This document shows, one piece after another, positions 48,435 to 59,187 of a stretch of 64,000 bases of DNA. The position numbers and the translations under genes are program-made. Under the pieces are notes generated by a model. That model did not search any database, was not told where the DNA came from, and was given only the letters and a program-made list of their open reading frames with translations. The number at the start of each line of letters is the position of its first letter. Within the stretch, counting starts at the first letter, position 1. The stretch comes from JAMHWF01 sp035911095 (lineage in GTDB: Bacteria > Pseudomonadota > Gammaproteobacteria > Burkholderiales > Burkholderiaceae_C), in assembly GCA_035911095.1 (NCBI GenBank), contig JAMHWF010000077.1, forward strand, positions 1-64,000. Reading direction: 5' to 3'.

Positions 48435-49618
48435 GCGCCGGCCCCCTGGGCTTGCGCCGCCACCGGCACCTGCCGCGCGGACGCGGGCCAGGCCAGCCGC
48501 TCGTCGCGGTAGGCGCAGCTGTGCGCGTTCAGCACCTCGAGCCAGGCGGTCTCGCCGGGCGCGGGCAGCGGCATGCCGATCGGCAGGCGGGCGCGCAGCG
48601 CCGGCGCGGCGGCGGCCGCATCGCCCCCCTGGTCGCCCTGAGACGCCGGGGCATGGGGCTCCCCCAGCGCGCCCGTCAGCAGCACATAGGTACCGACGTC
48701 CTGCACCCGCGTCACCCGCAGCGGCAGCGCCCCCGGCGCCTCGGGCACCGCCAGGCGCACGTACTCGGGCCGGATGCCGAGCGTGAAGGGCCCGTCGTCG
48801 AAACCGAGGCCACCCGGCAGGGCCCCGAGCACGCGGCCGCCGGCCTCGATGCGGCCGTCGCGCGTCTGCGCAGGCAGGAAGTTCATGCCCGGCGAGCCGA
48901 TGAAGTGGCCGACGAAGGTGTGCGCCGGCCGCTCGAACAGCTCGTGCGCGTTGCCGATCTGCACCACGCGGCCGCGCGTCATCACCACCACCTGGTCGGC
49001 GAAGGTCAGCGCCTCGACCTGGTCGTGCGTCACGTAGACCAGGGTCAGCTTCAGCTCGCGGTGGATCTGCTTGAGCTTGCGCCGCAGCTGCCATTTCAGG
49101 TGCGGGTCGATCACCGTCAGCGGCTCGTCGAACAGCACCGCGCTCACGTCCTCGCGCACCAGGCCGCGGCCGAGCGAGATCTTCTGCTTCGCATCGGCCG
49201 CCAGGCCCGCGGCGCGCTGATCGAGCTGGCCCGACAGCTCCAGCATCTCGGCCACGCGGCCGACGCGCGCCTTGATGCGGTCGGGCGCGACGCCGCGGTT
49301 GCGCAGCGGGAAGGCGAGGTTGTCCGCCACGGTCATCGTGTCGTAGATGACCGGGAACTGGAACACCTGCGCGATGTTGCGCTGCTGCGGCGAGCGGCGC
49401 GTCACGTCCTGCCCGTCGAAGCGCACCGTGCCCTGCGAGGGCTCGACCAGGCCCGAGATCAGGTTCAGCAGCGTGGTCTTGCCGCAGCCCGAGGGGCCGA
49501 GCAGCGCATAGGCACCGCCGTCGACGAAGTCGAGCCGCAGCGGCAGCAGCGCGTAGTCCTCGTCGCGCTCGGGCCGAGGCTTGTACGAATGCGCGAGGTC
49601 GAGCTCGATGCGGGCCAT
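48431..49618 (-). CDS. glpT: Glycerol ABC transporter, ATP-binding protein GlpT (signature motif lost)
   Basis: A 395-residue ABC ATPase of the MalK type. Walker A GPSGCGKTT (Lys47), Q-loop VFQFPVIYDT, Walker B VLFDEPLTVID (Asp164, Glu165) and H-loop VTHDQ (His198) are intact. The ABC signature is not LSGGQ: the region reads LAADAKQKISLGRGLV. The C-terminal TOBE-like regulatory domain occupies about 240-395. It pairs with GlpS, which has a normal signature. It is one base from glpS and overlaps glpP by ATGA. Distinct from the E. coli glycerol-3-phosphate antiporter GlpT. Confidence 0.9.
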
Positions 49619-49619
49619 T

Positions 49620-50738
49620 TCAGCGGCGCCCTCCGGGGCGGTCGGCCGGTGCGAGCAGCAGCGCGCCGCTGCCGCCGAACACGTAGGTCTGCGCCGGGTC
49701 GAGGTACAGCGTGCGCGGCTGGCCCAGCTCGAAGTGATGCACGCCGGTCAGCTGCGCGACGAGCTCGCCGACCTCGGTCGAGACGTGCACGAAGGTGTCG
49801 GAGCCCGAGATCTCGGCCAGCTCGACGCGGCCGGCCAACGCGACGTCGTCCTCGCGCGCCTCGACGCGCAGCGCGTTGGCGCGGATGCCGATCGTCAGCT
49901 CGCGCGACAACCCGGCGCGCGCCTCGGCCGGCAGCGGCACGTCGAGCTGCAGGCCCGAGCCGAGCTGCACGCCGAGCGAGGCCGCGTGGCCGCCGACGAG
50001 GTTCATGGGCGGGTCGCTGAAGGCGCGCGCGACGCGGATCGACTGCGGGCGCCGGAACACCTCGGCCGTCGGCCCGTACTGCAGCAGCTCGCCGGCGTCG
50101 AGCACCGCGGTGTGGCCGCCGAGCAGCAGGGCTTCGGCCGGCTCGGTGGTCGCGTAGACGACGGTCGCGTCGCCGCTGGCGAAGAGCTGGCCGAGCTCCT
50201 CGCGCAGTTCCTCGCGCAGCTTGTAGTCGAGGTTCACCAGCGGCTCGTCGAGCAGCATCAGCGGCGCGCCCTTGGCCAGCGCGCGCGCCAGCGCGACGCG
50301 CTGCTGCTGGCCGCCCGACAGCTCGGCCGGCAGCCGCTGCAGGAAGGGCTCGATGTGCAGGCGCGCCGCCAGCGCCTGCACGCGGCGCGTGATCGCAGCG
50401 CCGTCGAGCGCGGGCGCCGCCCCGCCGTGGCGGCGCAGCTTCAGCGGCGAGGCGATGTTCTCCGCCACCGTCATCGACGGGTAGTTGATGAACTGCTGGT
50501 AGACCATCGCGACATTGCGCTCGCGCACCGGCACGCCGGTCACGTCGCAACCGTCGACCGTCACGCGCCCACGCGTGGGCTTGTCGAGCCCGGCCATCAC
50601 GCGCATCAGCGTCGTCTTGCCGGCCTGCGTCGCGCCGAGCAGCACCGTGACCGCACCCGGCACCGGGCGCAGGTCGAGCGGGTAGAGCCAGGGCTGGGCG
50701 CCGACCTGGTGCTCGACGCGCTCGAGCGTCAGTTCCAT
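49620..50738 (-). CDS. glpS: Glycerol ABC transporter, ATP-binding protein GlpS (H-loop His lost)
   Basis: A 372-residue ABC ATPase. Walker A GATQAGKTT (Lys41), Q-loop VYQQFINYPSMTV, a canonical signature LSGGQQQRVALARAL (140-154) and Walker B LLLDEPLVNLD (Asp164, Glu165) are present. At the H-loop position the sequence is VVYATTEPAEAL, so Thr198 replaces His. The C-terminal domain is TOBE-like. It overlaps the 3' end of glpD by 10 bases. Together with GlpT it should form a heterodimer with one consensus and one degenerate ATP site. Confidence 0.9.
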   Translation of the reverse strand: MELTLERVEHQVGAQPWLYPLDLRPVPGAVTVLLGATQAGKTTLMRVMAGLDKPTRGRVTVDGCDVTGVPVRERNVAMVYQQFINYPSMTVAENIASPLKLRRHGGAAPALDGAAITRRVQALAARLHIEPFLQRLPAELSGGQQQRVALARALAKGAPLMLLDEPLVNLDYKLREELREELGQLFASGDATVVYATTEPAEALLLGGHTAVLDAGELLQYGPTAEVFRRPQSIRVARAFSDPPMNLVGGHAASLGVQLGSGLQLDVPLPAEARAGLSRELTIGIRANALRVEAREDDVALAGRVELAEISGSDTFVHVSTEVGELVAQLTGVHHFELGQPRTLYLDPAQTYVFGGSGALLLAPADRPGGRR

Positions 50739-52390
50739 GTCGCCTCCGTCGCAGGGGTGTTCGCTTTGCCGGCGGGCAGCGGGTGCTCGTGCCACCAGCG
50801 CCGCAGGCGCTCGCGCCCGGCCTCGTCGTAGTGCAGGCCGAGCTTGCTGCGGCGCCACAGCACGTCGTCGGGCCGGCGCGCATGCTCGTGGCGGCGCAGG
50901 TAGGCGAGCTCGGCCTCGTAGAGGCCGGGCGCGACCTCGGCGCCGAGGCCGGCGGCGCCGGCCGCGCGGCCTTCGAACATCATCTCGACGCGCTGCCCGT
51001 AGGCGCGCGCCAGGCGGTGCGCGAGCACCGGGCCGAGGAAGGGATGGCGCCGCCGCAGGGCCAGCTCGAAGCGCGCGAAGTCCTGCGCCGGGTGGCGCGC
51101 CGGGCCGACCCAGGACGTGAGATCGCCGCCGGGCAGCGTCGCGCCGTGCGTCCAGGCGCCGCGCCAGTGGCGCCCGGCAGCGCTGGCGAGCGCGCCGCCG
51201 GGGCGGCACAGCAGGTCGGCCGCCTCCTCGGCCAGGCGGCGGAAGGTGGTGATCTTGCCGCCCCAGACCGAGAGCAGCGGGGCGCCCGCCGTGGCGTCGT
51301 CGCCGGCGGGCGGGCGGGTGTCGAGCTCGAGCAGGTAGTCCCGCGTTACCGCGGCGGCGTCGCTCGCCTCGTCCTCCAGCAGCGGGCGCACCCCCGCATA
51401 GCTCCAGACCACGTCGGCGGGCGTCACCGGCTGCGCGAAGTAGCGGCTCGCCTGGGTACAGAGGTAGTCGGTCTCGGCCGCGTCGATGCGGGCGGCGCCC
51501 GGGTCGCCGTCGATCTCGACGTCGGTCGTGCCGATCAGCGTGAACGCGCCTTCGTAGGGGATCGCGAAGATGATCCGCTTGTCGGGGTTCTGGAAGATGT
51601 AGGCGTGGTCGTGCTCGAAGCGCCGCGGCACGACGATGTGGCTGCCCTTGACGAGCCGCAGCGCCTTCGGGTGGGCGAGGCCCGCTTCCTCGCGCAGGAA
51701 GCGCCCGGCCCAGGGCCCGGCCGCGTTCACCAGGGCCAGCGCGCGCAGCGTGCACTCGCCGCCCGCCTCGTCGCGCAGCCGGGCGCGCCAGGCGCGCGGG
51801 CCGCGCTCGGCACGCACGCAGCGCGTGCGCGTCAACACCGTGGCGCCGTGCGACTCGGCGTCGATCGCGTTCAGCACGACCAGGCGCGCGTCGTCGACCC
51901 AGCCGTCGGAATAGACGAAGCCGCGCCGGAAGCGCGGCTGCAGCGGTTCGCCCGTCGGGTGCCGGCGCAGGTCGACCGTGGTCGAGCCCGGCAGCACCTC
52001 GCGCCGCGCCAGGTGGTCGTAGAGGAAGAGCCCGGCGCGGATCATCCAGGCCGGCCGCATGCCGGGGTCGTGCGGCATCACGAAGCGCAGCGGCCACATG
52101 ATGTGCGGCGCGCTCTTCAGCAGCACCTCGCGCTCCAGCAGCGCCTTGCGCACGAGGCCGAACTCGCCGTACTCGAGGTAGCGCAGCCCGCCGTGGATCA
52201 GCTTGGTCGACGACGACGAGGTGTGCGAGGCGAGGTCGTCCTGCTCGCACAGCAGCACGCGCAGCCCGCGCCCGGCGAGGTCGCGCGCGATGCCGCAGCC
52301 GTTGATGCCGCCGCCGACGACGAGCACGTCGACGTCCGCCTGCACCGGCACGCCCTCTGGGGCGGCTGCGGACGGGTCGCTGGGGCTCAT
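50729..52390 (-). CDS. glpD: Glycerol-3-phosphate dehydrogenase, aerobic
   Basis: A 553-residue FAD-dependent enzyme. N-terminal FAD motif VLVVGGGINGCGIARDLAGR (about 20-40), substrate loop SSSSTKLIHGGLRYLEYGEF, and the C-terminal GlpD cap domain. It oxidises glycerol-3-phosphate to dihydroxyacetone phosphate at the inner membrane with quinone as acceptor. The ATG at 52390 gives the normal start. It is the first gene of the minus-strand glycerol operon and diverges from glpR with 253 bases between start codons. Confidence 0.95.
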   Translation of the reverse strand: MSPSDPSAAAPEGVPVQADVDVLVVGGGINGCGIARDLAGRGLRVLLCEQDDLASHTSSSSTKLIHGGLRYLEYGEFGLVRKALLEREVLLKSAPHIMWPLRFVMPHDPGMRPAWMIRAGLFLYDHLARREVLPGSTTVDLRRHPTGEPLQPRFRRGFVYSDGWVDDARLVVLNAIDAESHGATVLTRTRCVRAERGPRAWRARLRDEAGGECTLRALALVNAAGPWAGRFLREEAGLAHPKALRLVKGSHIVVPRRFEHDHAYIFQNPDKRIIFAIPYEGAFTLIGTTDVEIDGDPGAARIDAAETDYLCTQASRYFAQPVTPADVVWSYAGVRPLLEDEASDAAAVTRDYLLELDTRPPAGDDATAGAPLLSVWGGKITTFRRLAEEAADLLCRPGGALASAAGRHWRGAWTHGATLPGGDLTSWVGPARHPAQDFARFELALRRRHPFLGPVLAHRLARAYGQRVEMMFEGRAAGAAGLGAEVAPGLYEAELAYLRRHEHARRPDDVLWRRSKLGLHYDEAGRERLRRWWHEHPLPAGKANTPATEATWN

Positions 52391-52459
52391 CGCGGGTGGG
52401 GTCCGCAGACCCTGGGGGCTGCTTGGCCGGCCGCGGCGGGAGATGGATGCAAGTGATGT

Positions 52460-52551
52460 TTCGTTTATGTTCGATTGGTTTCCTTTGTAGGTGATGAATG
52501 TTCGTTTGCGATCGTGGAATTCCCGCATGGCCTTGCGGATCGCTTCGTTTA
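52460..52551. promoter_or_regulatory. Candidate GlpR operator repeats between glpD and glpR
   Basis: TTCGTTT occurs three times, at 52460-52466, 52501-52507 and 52544-52550, spaced 41 and 43 bases (about four helical turns). An ATGTTCGATT at 52467-52476 and an ATGTTCGTTT at 52498-52507 resemble the half-site of the E. coli GlpR operator. The stretch is also markedly AT-richer than its surroundings, as expected for a divergent promoter region. Confidence 0.5.
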
Positions 52552-52643
52552 GCCTGCGCGCCGATGCCGGATGCCACCGACCCGCCCGCCATCGCCGCGC
52601 GCACCGCCCCGCGGCGCTGCCGCCGTTGCCGCGGCCGCAGGCG

Positions 52644-53450
52644 ATGAACGGCAGCCCGCGCCACGAGCAGCTGGTCGACGAGGTGCGCCGGCTCGGCTCG
52701 GTGACGGTCGAGGCCCTGGCCGAGCGTTTCGGCGTCACGCTGCAGACGGTGCGGCGCGACGTGAAGCGGCTGGCCGAGGCGGGCTTGCTGACGCGCTTCC
52801 ACGGCGGCGTGCGGTTGCCCGGCTCGACCACCGAGAACATCGGCTACCGCCAGCGCGAGGTGCTGAACCGCGACGCGAAGACGGCGATCGCCCGCGCCGT
52901 CGCCGCCGCGGTGCCCAACGGGTGCTCGCTGCTGATCAACATCGGCACCACCACCGAGGCGATCGCGCGCGAGCTGCGCCACCACCGCGGGCTGCGAGTG
53001 ATCACCAACAACCTGAACGTCGCCGCGATCCTCTCGGACAACCCCGACTGCGAGCTGATCGTCGCCGGCGGCGTCGTGCGCCAGCGCGACCGCGGCATCG
53101 TCGGCGAGGCCACGGTCGACTTCATCCGCCAGTTCCGCGTCGACATCGGGCTGGTCGGGATCAGCGGCATCGAGGCCGACGGCACGCTGCGCGACTTCGA
53201 CTACCGCGAGGTGAAGGTCGCGCGCTCGATCCTCGAGCACTCGCGCGAGGTCTGGCTCGCGGCCGACCACAGCAAGTTCAACCGGCCGGCGATGGTCGAG
53301 CTGGCGCGGCTCGACCAGATCGACCGCCTCTACACCGATGCGCCGCCGCCCGCGCCCTTCCCGGCGCTGCTCGCCGAGGCGGGGGTCGTCTGCGAGGTCG
53401 CGGCGACAGCGGCGCTGCCGATGGCGGCCCCGCCGGCGTCGCCCGCGTGA
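52644..53450 (+). CDS. glpR: DeoR-family glycerol regulon repressor
   Basis: A 268-residue DeoR-type repressor. N-terminal helix-turn-helix HEQLVDEVRRLGSVTVEALA and QTVRRDVKRLAEAGLLTRFH (about 5-50), then the DeoRC effector domain with NGCSLLINIGTTTEAIAREL, VITNNLNVAAILS, VAGGVVRQRDRGIVGEAT and LAADHSKFNR. GlpR proteins respond to glycerol-3-phosphate. The open frame begins 153 bases earlier, but the ATG at 52644 fits the family start. Likely controls the divergent glpD-glpV operon, itself and glpK. Confidence 0.92.
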   Translation: MNGSPRHEQLVDEVRRLGSVTVEALAERFGVTLQTVRRDVKRLAEAGLLTRFHGGVRLPGSTTENIGYRQREVLNRDAKTAIARAVAAAVPNGCSLLINIGTTTEAIARELRHHRGLRVITNNLNVAAILSDNPDCELIVAGGVVRQRDRGIVGEATVDFIRQFRVDIGLVGISGIEADGTLRDFDYREVKVARSILEHSREVWLAADHSKFNRPAMVELARLDQIDRLYTDAPPPAPFPALLAEAGVVCEVAATAALPMAAPPASPA

Positions 53451-53508
53451 GCGGGGACCAGGCCCGCGGCGGCTGTCACGAGCGGCTCGCCTCACGCGTC
53501 TGTGCCCG

Positions 53509-54426
53509 ATGAGCCCCGACACACCCAGCCCCACGGCCGACGTCCAGCCAGCCGCGCCCCCGGTCGACCCCTTCGACGCGCTGCGGCCGCGCCTGTTCTC
53601 GATCGCCTACCGCATGCTCGGCACGCGCGCCGACGCCGAGGACGTGGTGCAGGACGCCTGGCTGCGCTGGCGGCGCAGCGACGCCGAGGCGCTGCGCTCG
53701 CCCGAGGCCTGGCTGGTCACGATCGCGACCCGCCTGGCGCTCGACCGCCTGCGCGCCGTGCGCACCGAGCGCGCCGCCTACGAGGGCCTGTGGCTGCCCG
53801 AGCCGCTGGTCGGGCCGGCCGATGAGGCGACGCCCGAGGCGCAGGCCGAGCTGGCGAGCGACGTCTCGGTCGCGCTGATGTGGACGCTGGAGCGCCTGGC
53901 CCCCGAGGAGCGCGCCGCCTTCCTGCTGCGCCAGGCCTTCGACCGCGACTACGACGAGATCGCCGCGCTGCTCGGCAAGAGTGAGACCGCCTGCCGCCAG
54001 CTGGTGAGCCGCGCGACGCGCCGTGTGCGCGAGGCGCAGCCGCGCTTCGCGGTCTCGCCCCATGCGCACCGCGAGGTGCTCGAGCGCTTCGCGGCCGCGG
54101 CGACGAGCGGTTCGCGCGAGGCGATCGAGGCGCTGCTCGACCCCGAGGTGCAGGTGGTCGGCGACGGGGGCGGCAGGGTGCCGTCGATCGGCAAGGTGCT
54201 GCAGGGGGCCCACCGCATCGCCAACCTGCAATGGGCGCTGTGGCGGCATCACGCCGGCCGCGTCGTCTACCGCCCGGCGACCGTCAACGGCGAGCCGGGC
54301 CTGCTGCGCTACCTCGACGGCCGGCTCGAGTCGGCGCAGGCCTTCGTCACCGACGGCGCGCGGATCGTGGCGATCTACGTGGTGCGCAATCCGGACAAGC
54401 TGGGCGGCATTCCCGCGAGCGTTTGA
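53509..54426 (+). CDS. ECF41-like RNA polymerase sigma factor with SnoaL/NTF2-like C-terminus
   Basis: A 305-residue ECF sigma factor with region 2 (LRPRLFSIAYRMLGTRADAE, then DVVQDAWLRWR), the linker WLPEPLVG, region 4 (ERAAFLLRQAFDRDYDEIAA) and a C-terminal NTF2-like domain with DGGGR and NPDKL motifs. WLPEP, DGGGR and NPDKL are hallmarks of the ECF41 group, where the fused domain modulates activity in place of an anti-sigma factor. ECF41 genes usually sit beside a carboxymuconolactone decarboxylase, oxidoreductase or epimerase gene; none is here. It lies between glpR and glpK. Confidence 0.9.
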   Translation: MSPDTPSPTADVQPAAPPVDPFDALRPRLFSIAYRMLGTRADAEDVVQDAWLRWRRSDAEALRSPEAWLVTIATRLALDRLRAVRTERAAYEGLWLPEPLVGPADEATPEAQAELASDVSVALMWTLERLAPEERAAFLLRQAFDRDYDEIAALLGKSETACRQLVSRATRRVREAQPRFAVSPHAHREVLERFAAAATSGSREAIEALLDPEVQVVGDGGGRVPSIGKVLQGAHRIANLQWALWRHHAGRVVYRPATVNGEPGLLRYLDGRLESAQAFVTDGARIVAIYVVRNPDKLGGIPASV

Positions 54427-54547
54427 GTGCCGGTGAAGACGCGCAGGAAATACCGGTGGTCGCTCCGCAACGGGCCGTTCACACTCACTCGCGCCGCTGC
54501 AGACCTCTCGTGAACAGCCAGCGCCACGTGCGCCAGGAAGGAACCCC

Positions 54548-56077
<1,530 letters not shown>

Positions 56078-56107
56078 CGCCGGGCTGGATCGCGTCTGCG
56101 AGGCCCC

Positions 56108-57997
56108 TTACGAGCCGCCGACGATGAACCGATGCTCCTGATAGCCGCCCTGGAACGACCGGATGGGCCGTGACCCGGTGTACCGGGCTACGGCTTGGCG
56201 CAGGCGCCGATACTCGCTGCTGTCGGCTTCATAGGCGTAGGCCGAGCCGATCCGCAGAACGGATGTCGTGCCGACGCCCTCCACCGTCGACGGGTGATAC
56301 CCGCTCAGCAGGACGGCGGACAGCTGTCCGCCGCCGGCTTCGACGATCCAGTTGACCGATTCGTAGGACGCCAGCACCAGCACGACTGGCCGTTCGGTGC
56401 GTCGCACGACCACCCGTACCTCGCGACTGCGACTCGTTGCTGCCCGCGCCCGCTCGATGCCGTGAATCTCGGCGCGCGAAGGCGAGGCGTCCCTGCCGCC
56501 CTCATAGACGCCCACGATGTGCACGTCCGCGTTCGCAGGGACGCCGTCGAGCCCGGGTATGGTCGTTGCGGCTTGGTCCTGCGGACGGTCGAATGACGAG
56601 GGCTGCTCGGAGGCTACCTTGGACGCCTCGAGCTTGCGGATCTGCTGCTCGACAAGGTACTCGCCGACGACCCGGTCCAACGCCCGCGGCTCGCCGGTCG
56701 CGACCTGATGCCCGAACCAGGTGATGTCGTGGTTGCGGCGCGCAAACCCCGTGCGGCCGCCGATGTCCAGGATCAGGCCCTTTGGGAAGCTGCGATCGAC
56801 CGGCGCGATCGTCTGATCGCGCACATCGAGCGACCACGAGGTCTGCGAGCCCAGTACGTCTCCCGCATAGCTGTCGACCAGCAGATGGTCTTCGTCGAGC
56901 TTGGTGAAGGGCGGACGCAAGTAGGGATGGGTGCGCCAGGTGCCGCTGTTGCCGCTGTCGAGGTCGAGCCACCCGATGTTCATCATCGTGGGGAAGACGA
57001 CCCACTTGCCGTCGCGCATCGGGATCAGCGGCCCCGAGGTCACGTCCGATGCCAGCGTATAGGGCCGCACGACGGTGGCCTCGATGCCTTGCGGCGTGCG
57101 CGCATGCTCGATCAGCGTCAGCGCGCGCGAGGTGCCCCACAGTAGGCGCGCCTGCCCGCCCGGCAGCGTCGTCGCGTAGGAGGCATTGCGCGCCGGCACC
57201 GGGTGCTGATCGAACTCGCCAGTGCGTCCGTCGGCCAGCATCACGCCGCTCTTGCCGCCGCCGATCGCGACCGCGTCGACCTCCGGCAGCCAGGCGAGCA
57301 GGGTCCGGAACTCGGTGTCCGTGGCCCACAGTACGCGACCGGTCTCTGCTTCCAGGAAGCTCAAGCCTCCGCCGCTCGCGGAAGCCAGCGCCAGTACCCG
57401 GCCGTTTGGAGACAGCGACATGCGGGCCCAGCGCTGGGTGCGCGGCATGGGCGCGATCAGTTTCGAGCCCGTTAGGTCGACGACCTTCACCGTCCCGGTC
57501 GCGTCCATCAACGCCGCGACGCCGGCATCGCGGGCGACGGCGACGGACACGGCTGAGGACCCTTCCTCGCTGGGCAGCGGAGCCGCCGGGCCCGGCAGCT
57601 CCGCCGGGCGAAGCGGCGGTCGCGCGAGCAGGACGCCGACGCCTCGCACGGCGAAGAGTCGCGCCAGTTCCGCGTCCTGCGCCTGGAAGCAGGCGAGGGG
57701 CAGGCCGAGGCCCCGGACACTGGCCAGGCTGTCCAGGCGGCCGATCTGGTGATCCTTGCTGCAGTTCAGCGCGCGCAAGGTCATGCGCTGGTCGATTCGC
57801 GTGCGCATCGACTCCTGCGAGGCCGAGTCGTCGGCGAGGAGCGCGTTCAGGCGTTCGCGCGTCAGCGTGGCCTCCGGTGACAGCGGGTAGGCCGCGCTTA
57901 CCTTGTCGGGCACGGACAACGCCGCTTCCTCGATCCGGCCGCAGCCAGTGGTCGCCAAGCCCGTGAGCAGTAGCGGCAGGATCCAACGACGCTTCAT
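56108..57997 (-). CDS. Large lipoprotein with beta-propeller-like region, function unknown
   Basis: A 629-residue protein. MKRRWILPLLLTGLATTGCG is a lipoprotein signal with lipobox TTGC. Residues about 140-400 have repeated beta-strand patterns such as RMSLSPNGRVLALASASGGG and SFLEAETGRVLWATDTEF, suggesting a WD40/PQQ-like propeller. The last 120 residues (VRVVVRRTERPVVLVLASYE, LLSGYHPSTVEGVGTTSV, IRSFQGGYQEHRFIV) form a separate conserved-looking domain I cannot name. Codon choice appears somewhat less GC-biased than in neighbours. It converges on glpK with 30 bases between stops. Confidence 0.78.
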   Translation of the reverse strand: MKRRWILPLLLTGLATTGCGRIEEAALSVPDKVSAAYPLSPEATLTRERLNALLADDSASQESMRTRIDQRMTLRALNCSKDHQIGRLDSLASVRGLGLPLACFQAQDAELARLFAVRGVGVLLARPPLRPAELPGPAAPLPSEEGSSAVSVAVARDAGVAALMDATGTVKVVDLTGSKLIAPMPRTQRWARMSLSPNGRVLALASASGGGLSFLEAETGRVLWATDTEFRTLLAWLPEVDAVAIGGGKSGVMLADGRTGEFDQHPVPARNASYATTLPGGQARLLWGTSRALTLIEHARTPQGIEATVVRPYTLASDVTSGPLIPMRDGKWVVFPTMMNIGWLDLDSGNSGTWRTHPYLRPPFTKLDEDHLLVDSYAGDVLGSQTSWSLDVRDQTIAPVDRSFPKGLILDIGGRTGFARRNHDITWFGHQVATGEPRALDRVVGEYLVEQQIRKLEASKVASEQPSSFDRPQDQAATTIPGLDGVPANADVHIVGVYEGGRDASPSRAEIHGIERARAATSRSREVRVVVRRTERPVVLVLASYESVNWIVEAGGGQLSAVLLSGYHPSTVEGVGTTSVLRIGSAYAYEADSSEYRRLRQAVARYTGSRPIRSFQGGYQEHRFIVGGS

Positions 57998-58288
57998 CTT
58001 TCTTCCTCGGACAGGTCCGTCCATCGGCTGCCGTGTCACCGCCGGATTCTCCGCAACCGGCGCCCTGGCGGGCGGCCCGGGGCCGGCGGTCGCCGTGCGA
58101 AAGTCGCCCGATGCACGGTGGCGTTGGGGGGTGGGCTTGGGCCTGTCCGGGTCTTGCTTGCAGAAGCGGCGCCGCCTCGCCGATGACGTCGGTCGCCTCT
58201 CCTGAGGCGCCCAGATGGCCGTCGCTGCGGTCACTGCCCTTGCGATGGCGGAATGGTCCGAAAGCACCAATGTGATTTGCTGGCGACC

Positions 58289-58426
58289 ATGAGCAGACTC
58301 ACGATCACTCTGTCCGAAGCCCGTTACCGCGCGCTGAAGGAAGCCGCCGCCCAGCGCAGCAAGACACCGGAGCAGGCGCTCGCCACCGCCGACGAACATG
58401 TGCGTGCGGTTCGGCGCAAGCCGTGA
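58289..58426 (+). pseudogene. Ribbon-helix-helix antitoxin remnant
   Basis: A 45-residue frame starting MSRLTITLSEARYRALKEAA, the N-terminus of RHH antitoxins that pair with PIN toxins. Complete members are about 70-80 residues. Here the N-terminal ribbon-helix-helix start is joined directly to the C-terminal-like stretch EQALATADEHVRAVRRKP, so the middle appears deleted. The 291 bases between the lipoprotein gene and this fragment contain nothing I recognise. Confidence 0.6.
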
Positions 58427-58435
58427 GCCGACGTC

Positions 58436-58731
58436 TGGCGGTACCGCGCCGTGCTGGTCCGGCCGGCGTTGCGCAAGGTCCATGGGCTGGCGATCGACGA
58501 AGTTGAGGTCCTGCTGACGGATCTGATGCAGCCGGCCATCGTGCTGCAGCCCGTCGCCGGTCCGCCGGCACCCGATCCGGGCGACCCGTTGCTGTGGGAT
58601 CTGCTGGCCACAAGGCACGACCTGGTGCTGGTCACGGGCGACAAGGCGCTGCTTGCGGATGTGGCATGCACGCCCGTGTGCTGTCGCCGACCGATTTCAT
58701 GCGGCAGCCGGAGGCGAGCGCAGCCGGATAG
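58436..58731 (+). pseudogene. PIN-domain toxin remnant, truncated and frameshifted
   Basis: Directly after the antitoxin remnant is the middle of a PIN toxin: WRYRAVLVRPALRKVHGLAI, PPAPDPGDPLLWDLLAT, then DLVLVTGDKALLAD. The N-terminal part with the first catalytic Asp (DTN motif) is missing. Near 58655-58668 the frame shifts; the expected C-terminus RVLSPTDFMRQPE is found in another frame, ending at a TAG at 58731. The module is therefore dead. Confidence 0.68.
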
Positions 58732-58767
58732 GCGGCCTTGCCCTGCGCCGCCGAGGGTCGCTTGCCC

Positions 58768-59187
58768 TCAGCTGCCGAACGCCTGCAACGCCAGCTCCCG
58801 CCGGTGCCCGCGGTGGCGGTGCTCCCAGACATAGACGCCCTGCCAGGTGCCCAGCGCCAGCCGCCCGCCGAGGATCGGGATCGAGAGCTGCACCGCGGTG
58901 AGCGCGGCCCGCACATGGGCCGGCATGTCGTCCGGCCCCTCGTCGGCATGCACGAAGAGCGGGTCGCCATCGGGCACCAGGCGGGCAAAGTAGCGCTCCA
59001 GGTCGGCCCGCACGTCCGCGTCGGCGTTCTCCTGCACCAGCAGGCTGGCCGAGGTGTGGCGGATGAACACCGTCAGCAAGCCCTCGGCGATGCCGGTCGG
59101 CGCCAGCCATTGCTGCAGCTCGCGCGTGACCTCGACGAGGCCGCGGCCGCGGGTGGCGATGGCGAGGAGGCCGCTGTGCTGGATCAT
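58768..59187 (-). CDS. YjbQ family (UPF0047) protein
   Basis: A 139-residue protein of the YjbQ/UPF0047 family. Family motifs are LLTVFIRHTSASLLVQENAD near residue 40 and LALGTWQGVYVWEHRHRGHR near the C-terminus, which form the conserved His/Asp-containing active site of the trimer. The E. coli member has weak thiamine-phosphate synthase activity; the physiological role is unclear. ATG at 59187. Confidence 0.9.
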   Translation of the reverse strand: MIQHSGLLAIATRGRGLVEVTRELQQWLAPTGIAEGLLTVFIRHTSASLLVQENADADVRADLERYFARLVPDGDPLFVHADEGPDDMPAHVRAALTAVQLSIPILGGRLALGTWQGVYVWEHRHRGHRRELALQAFGS

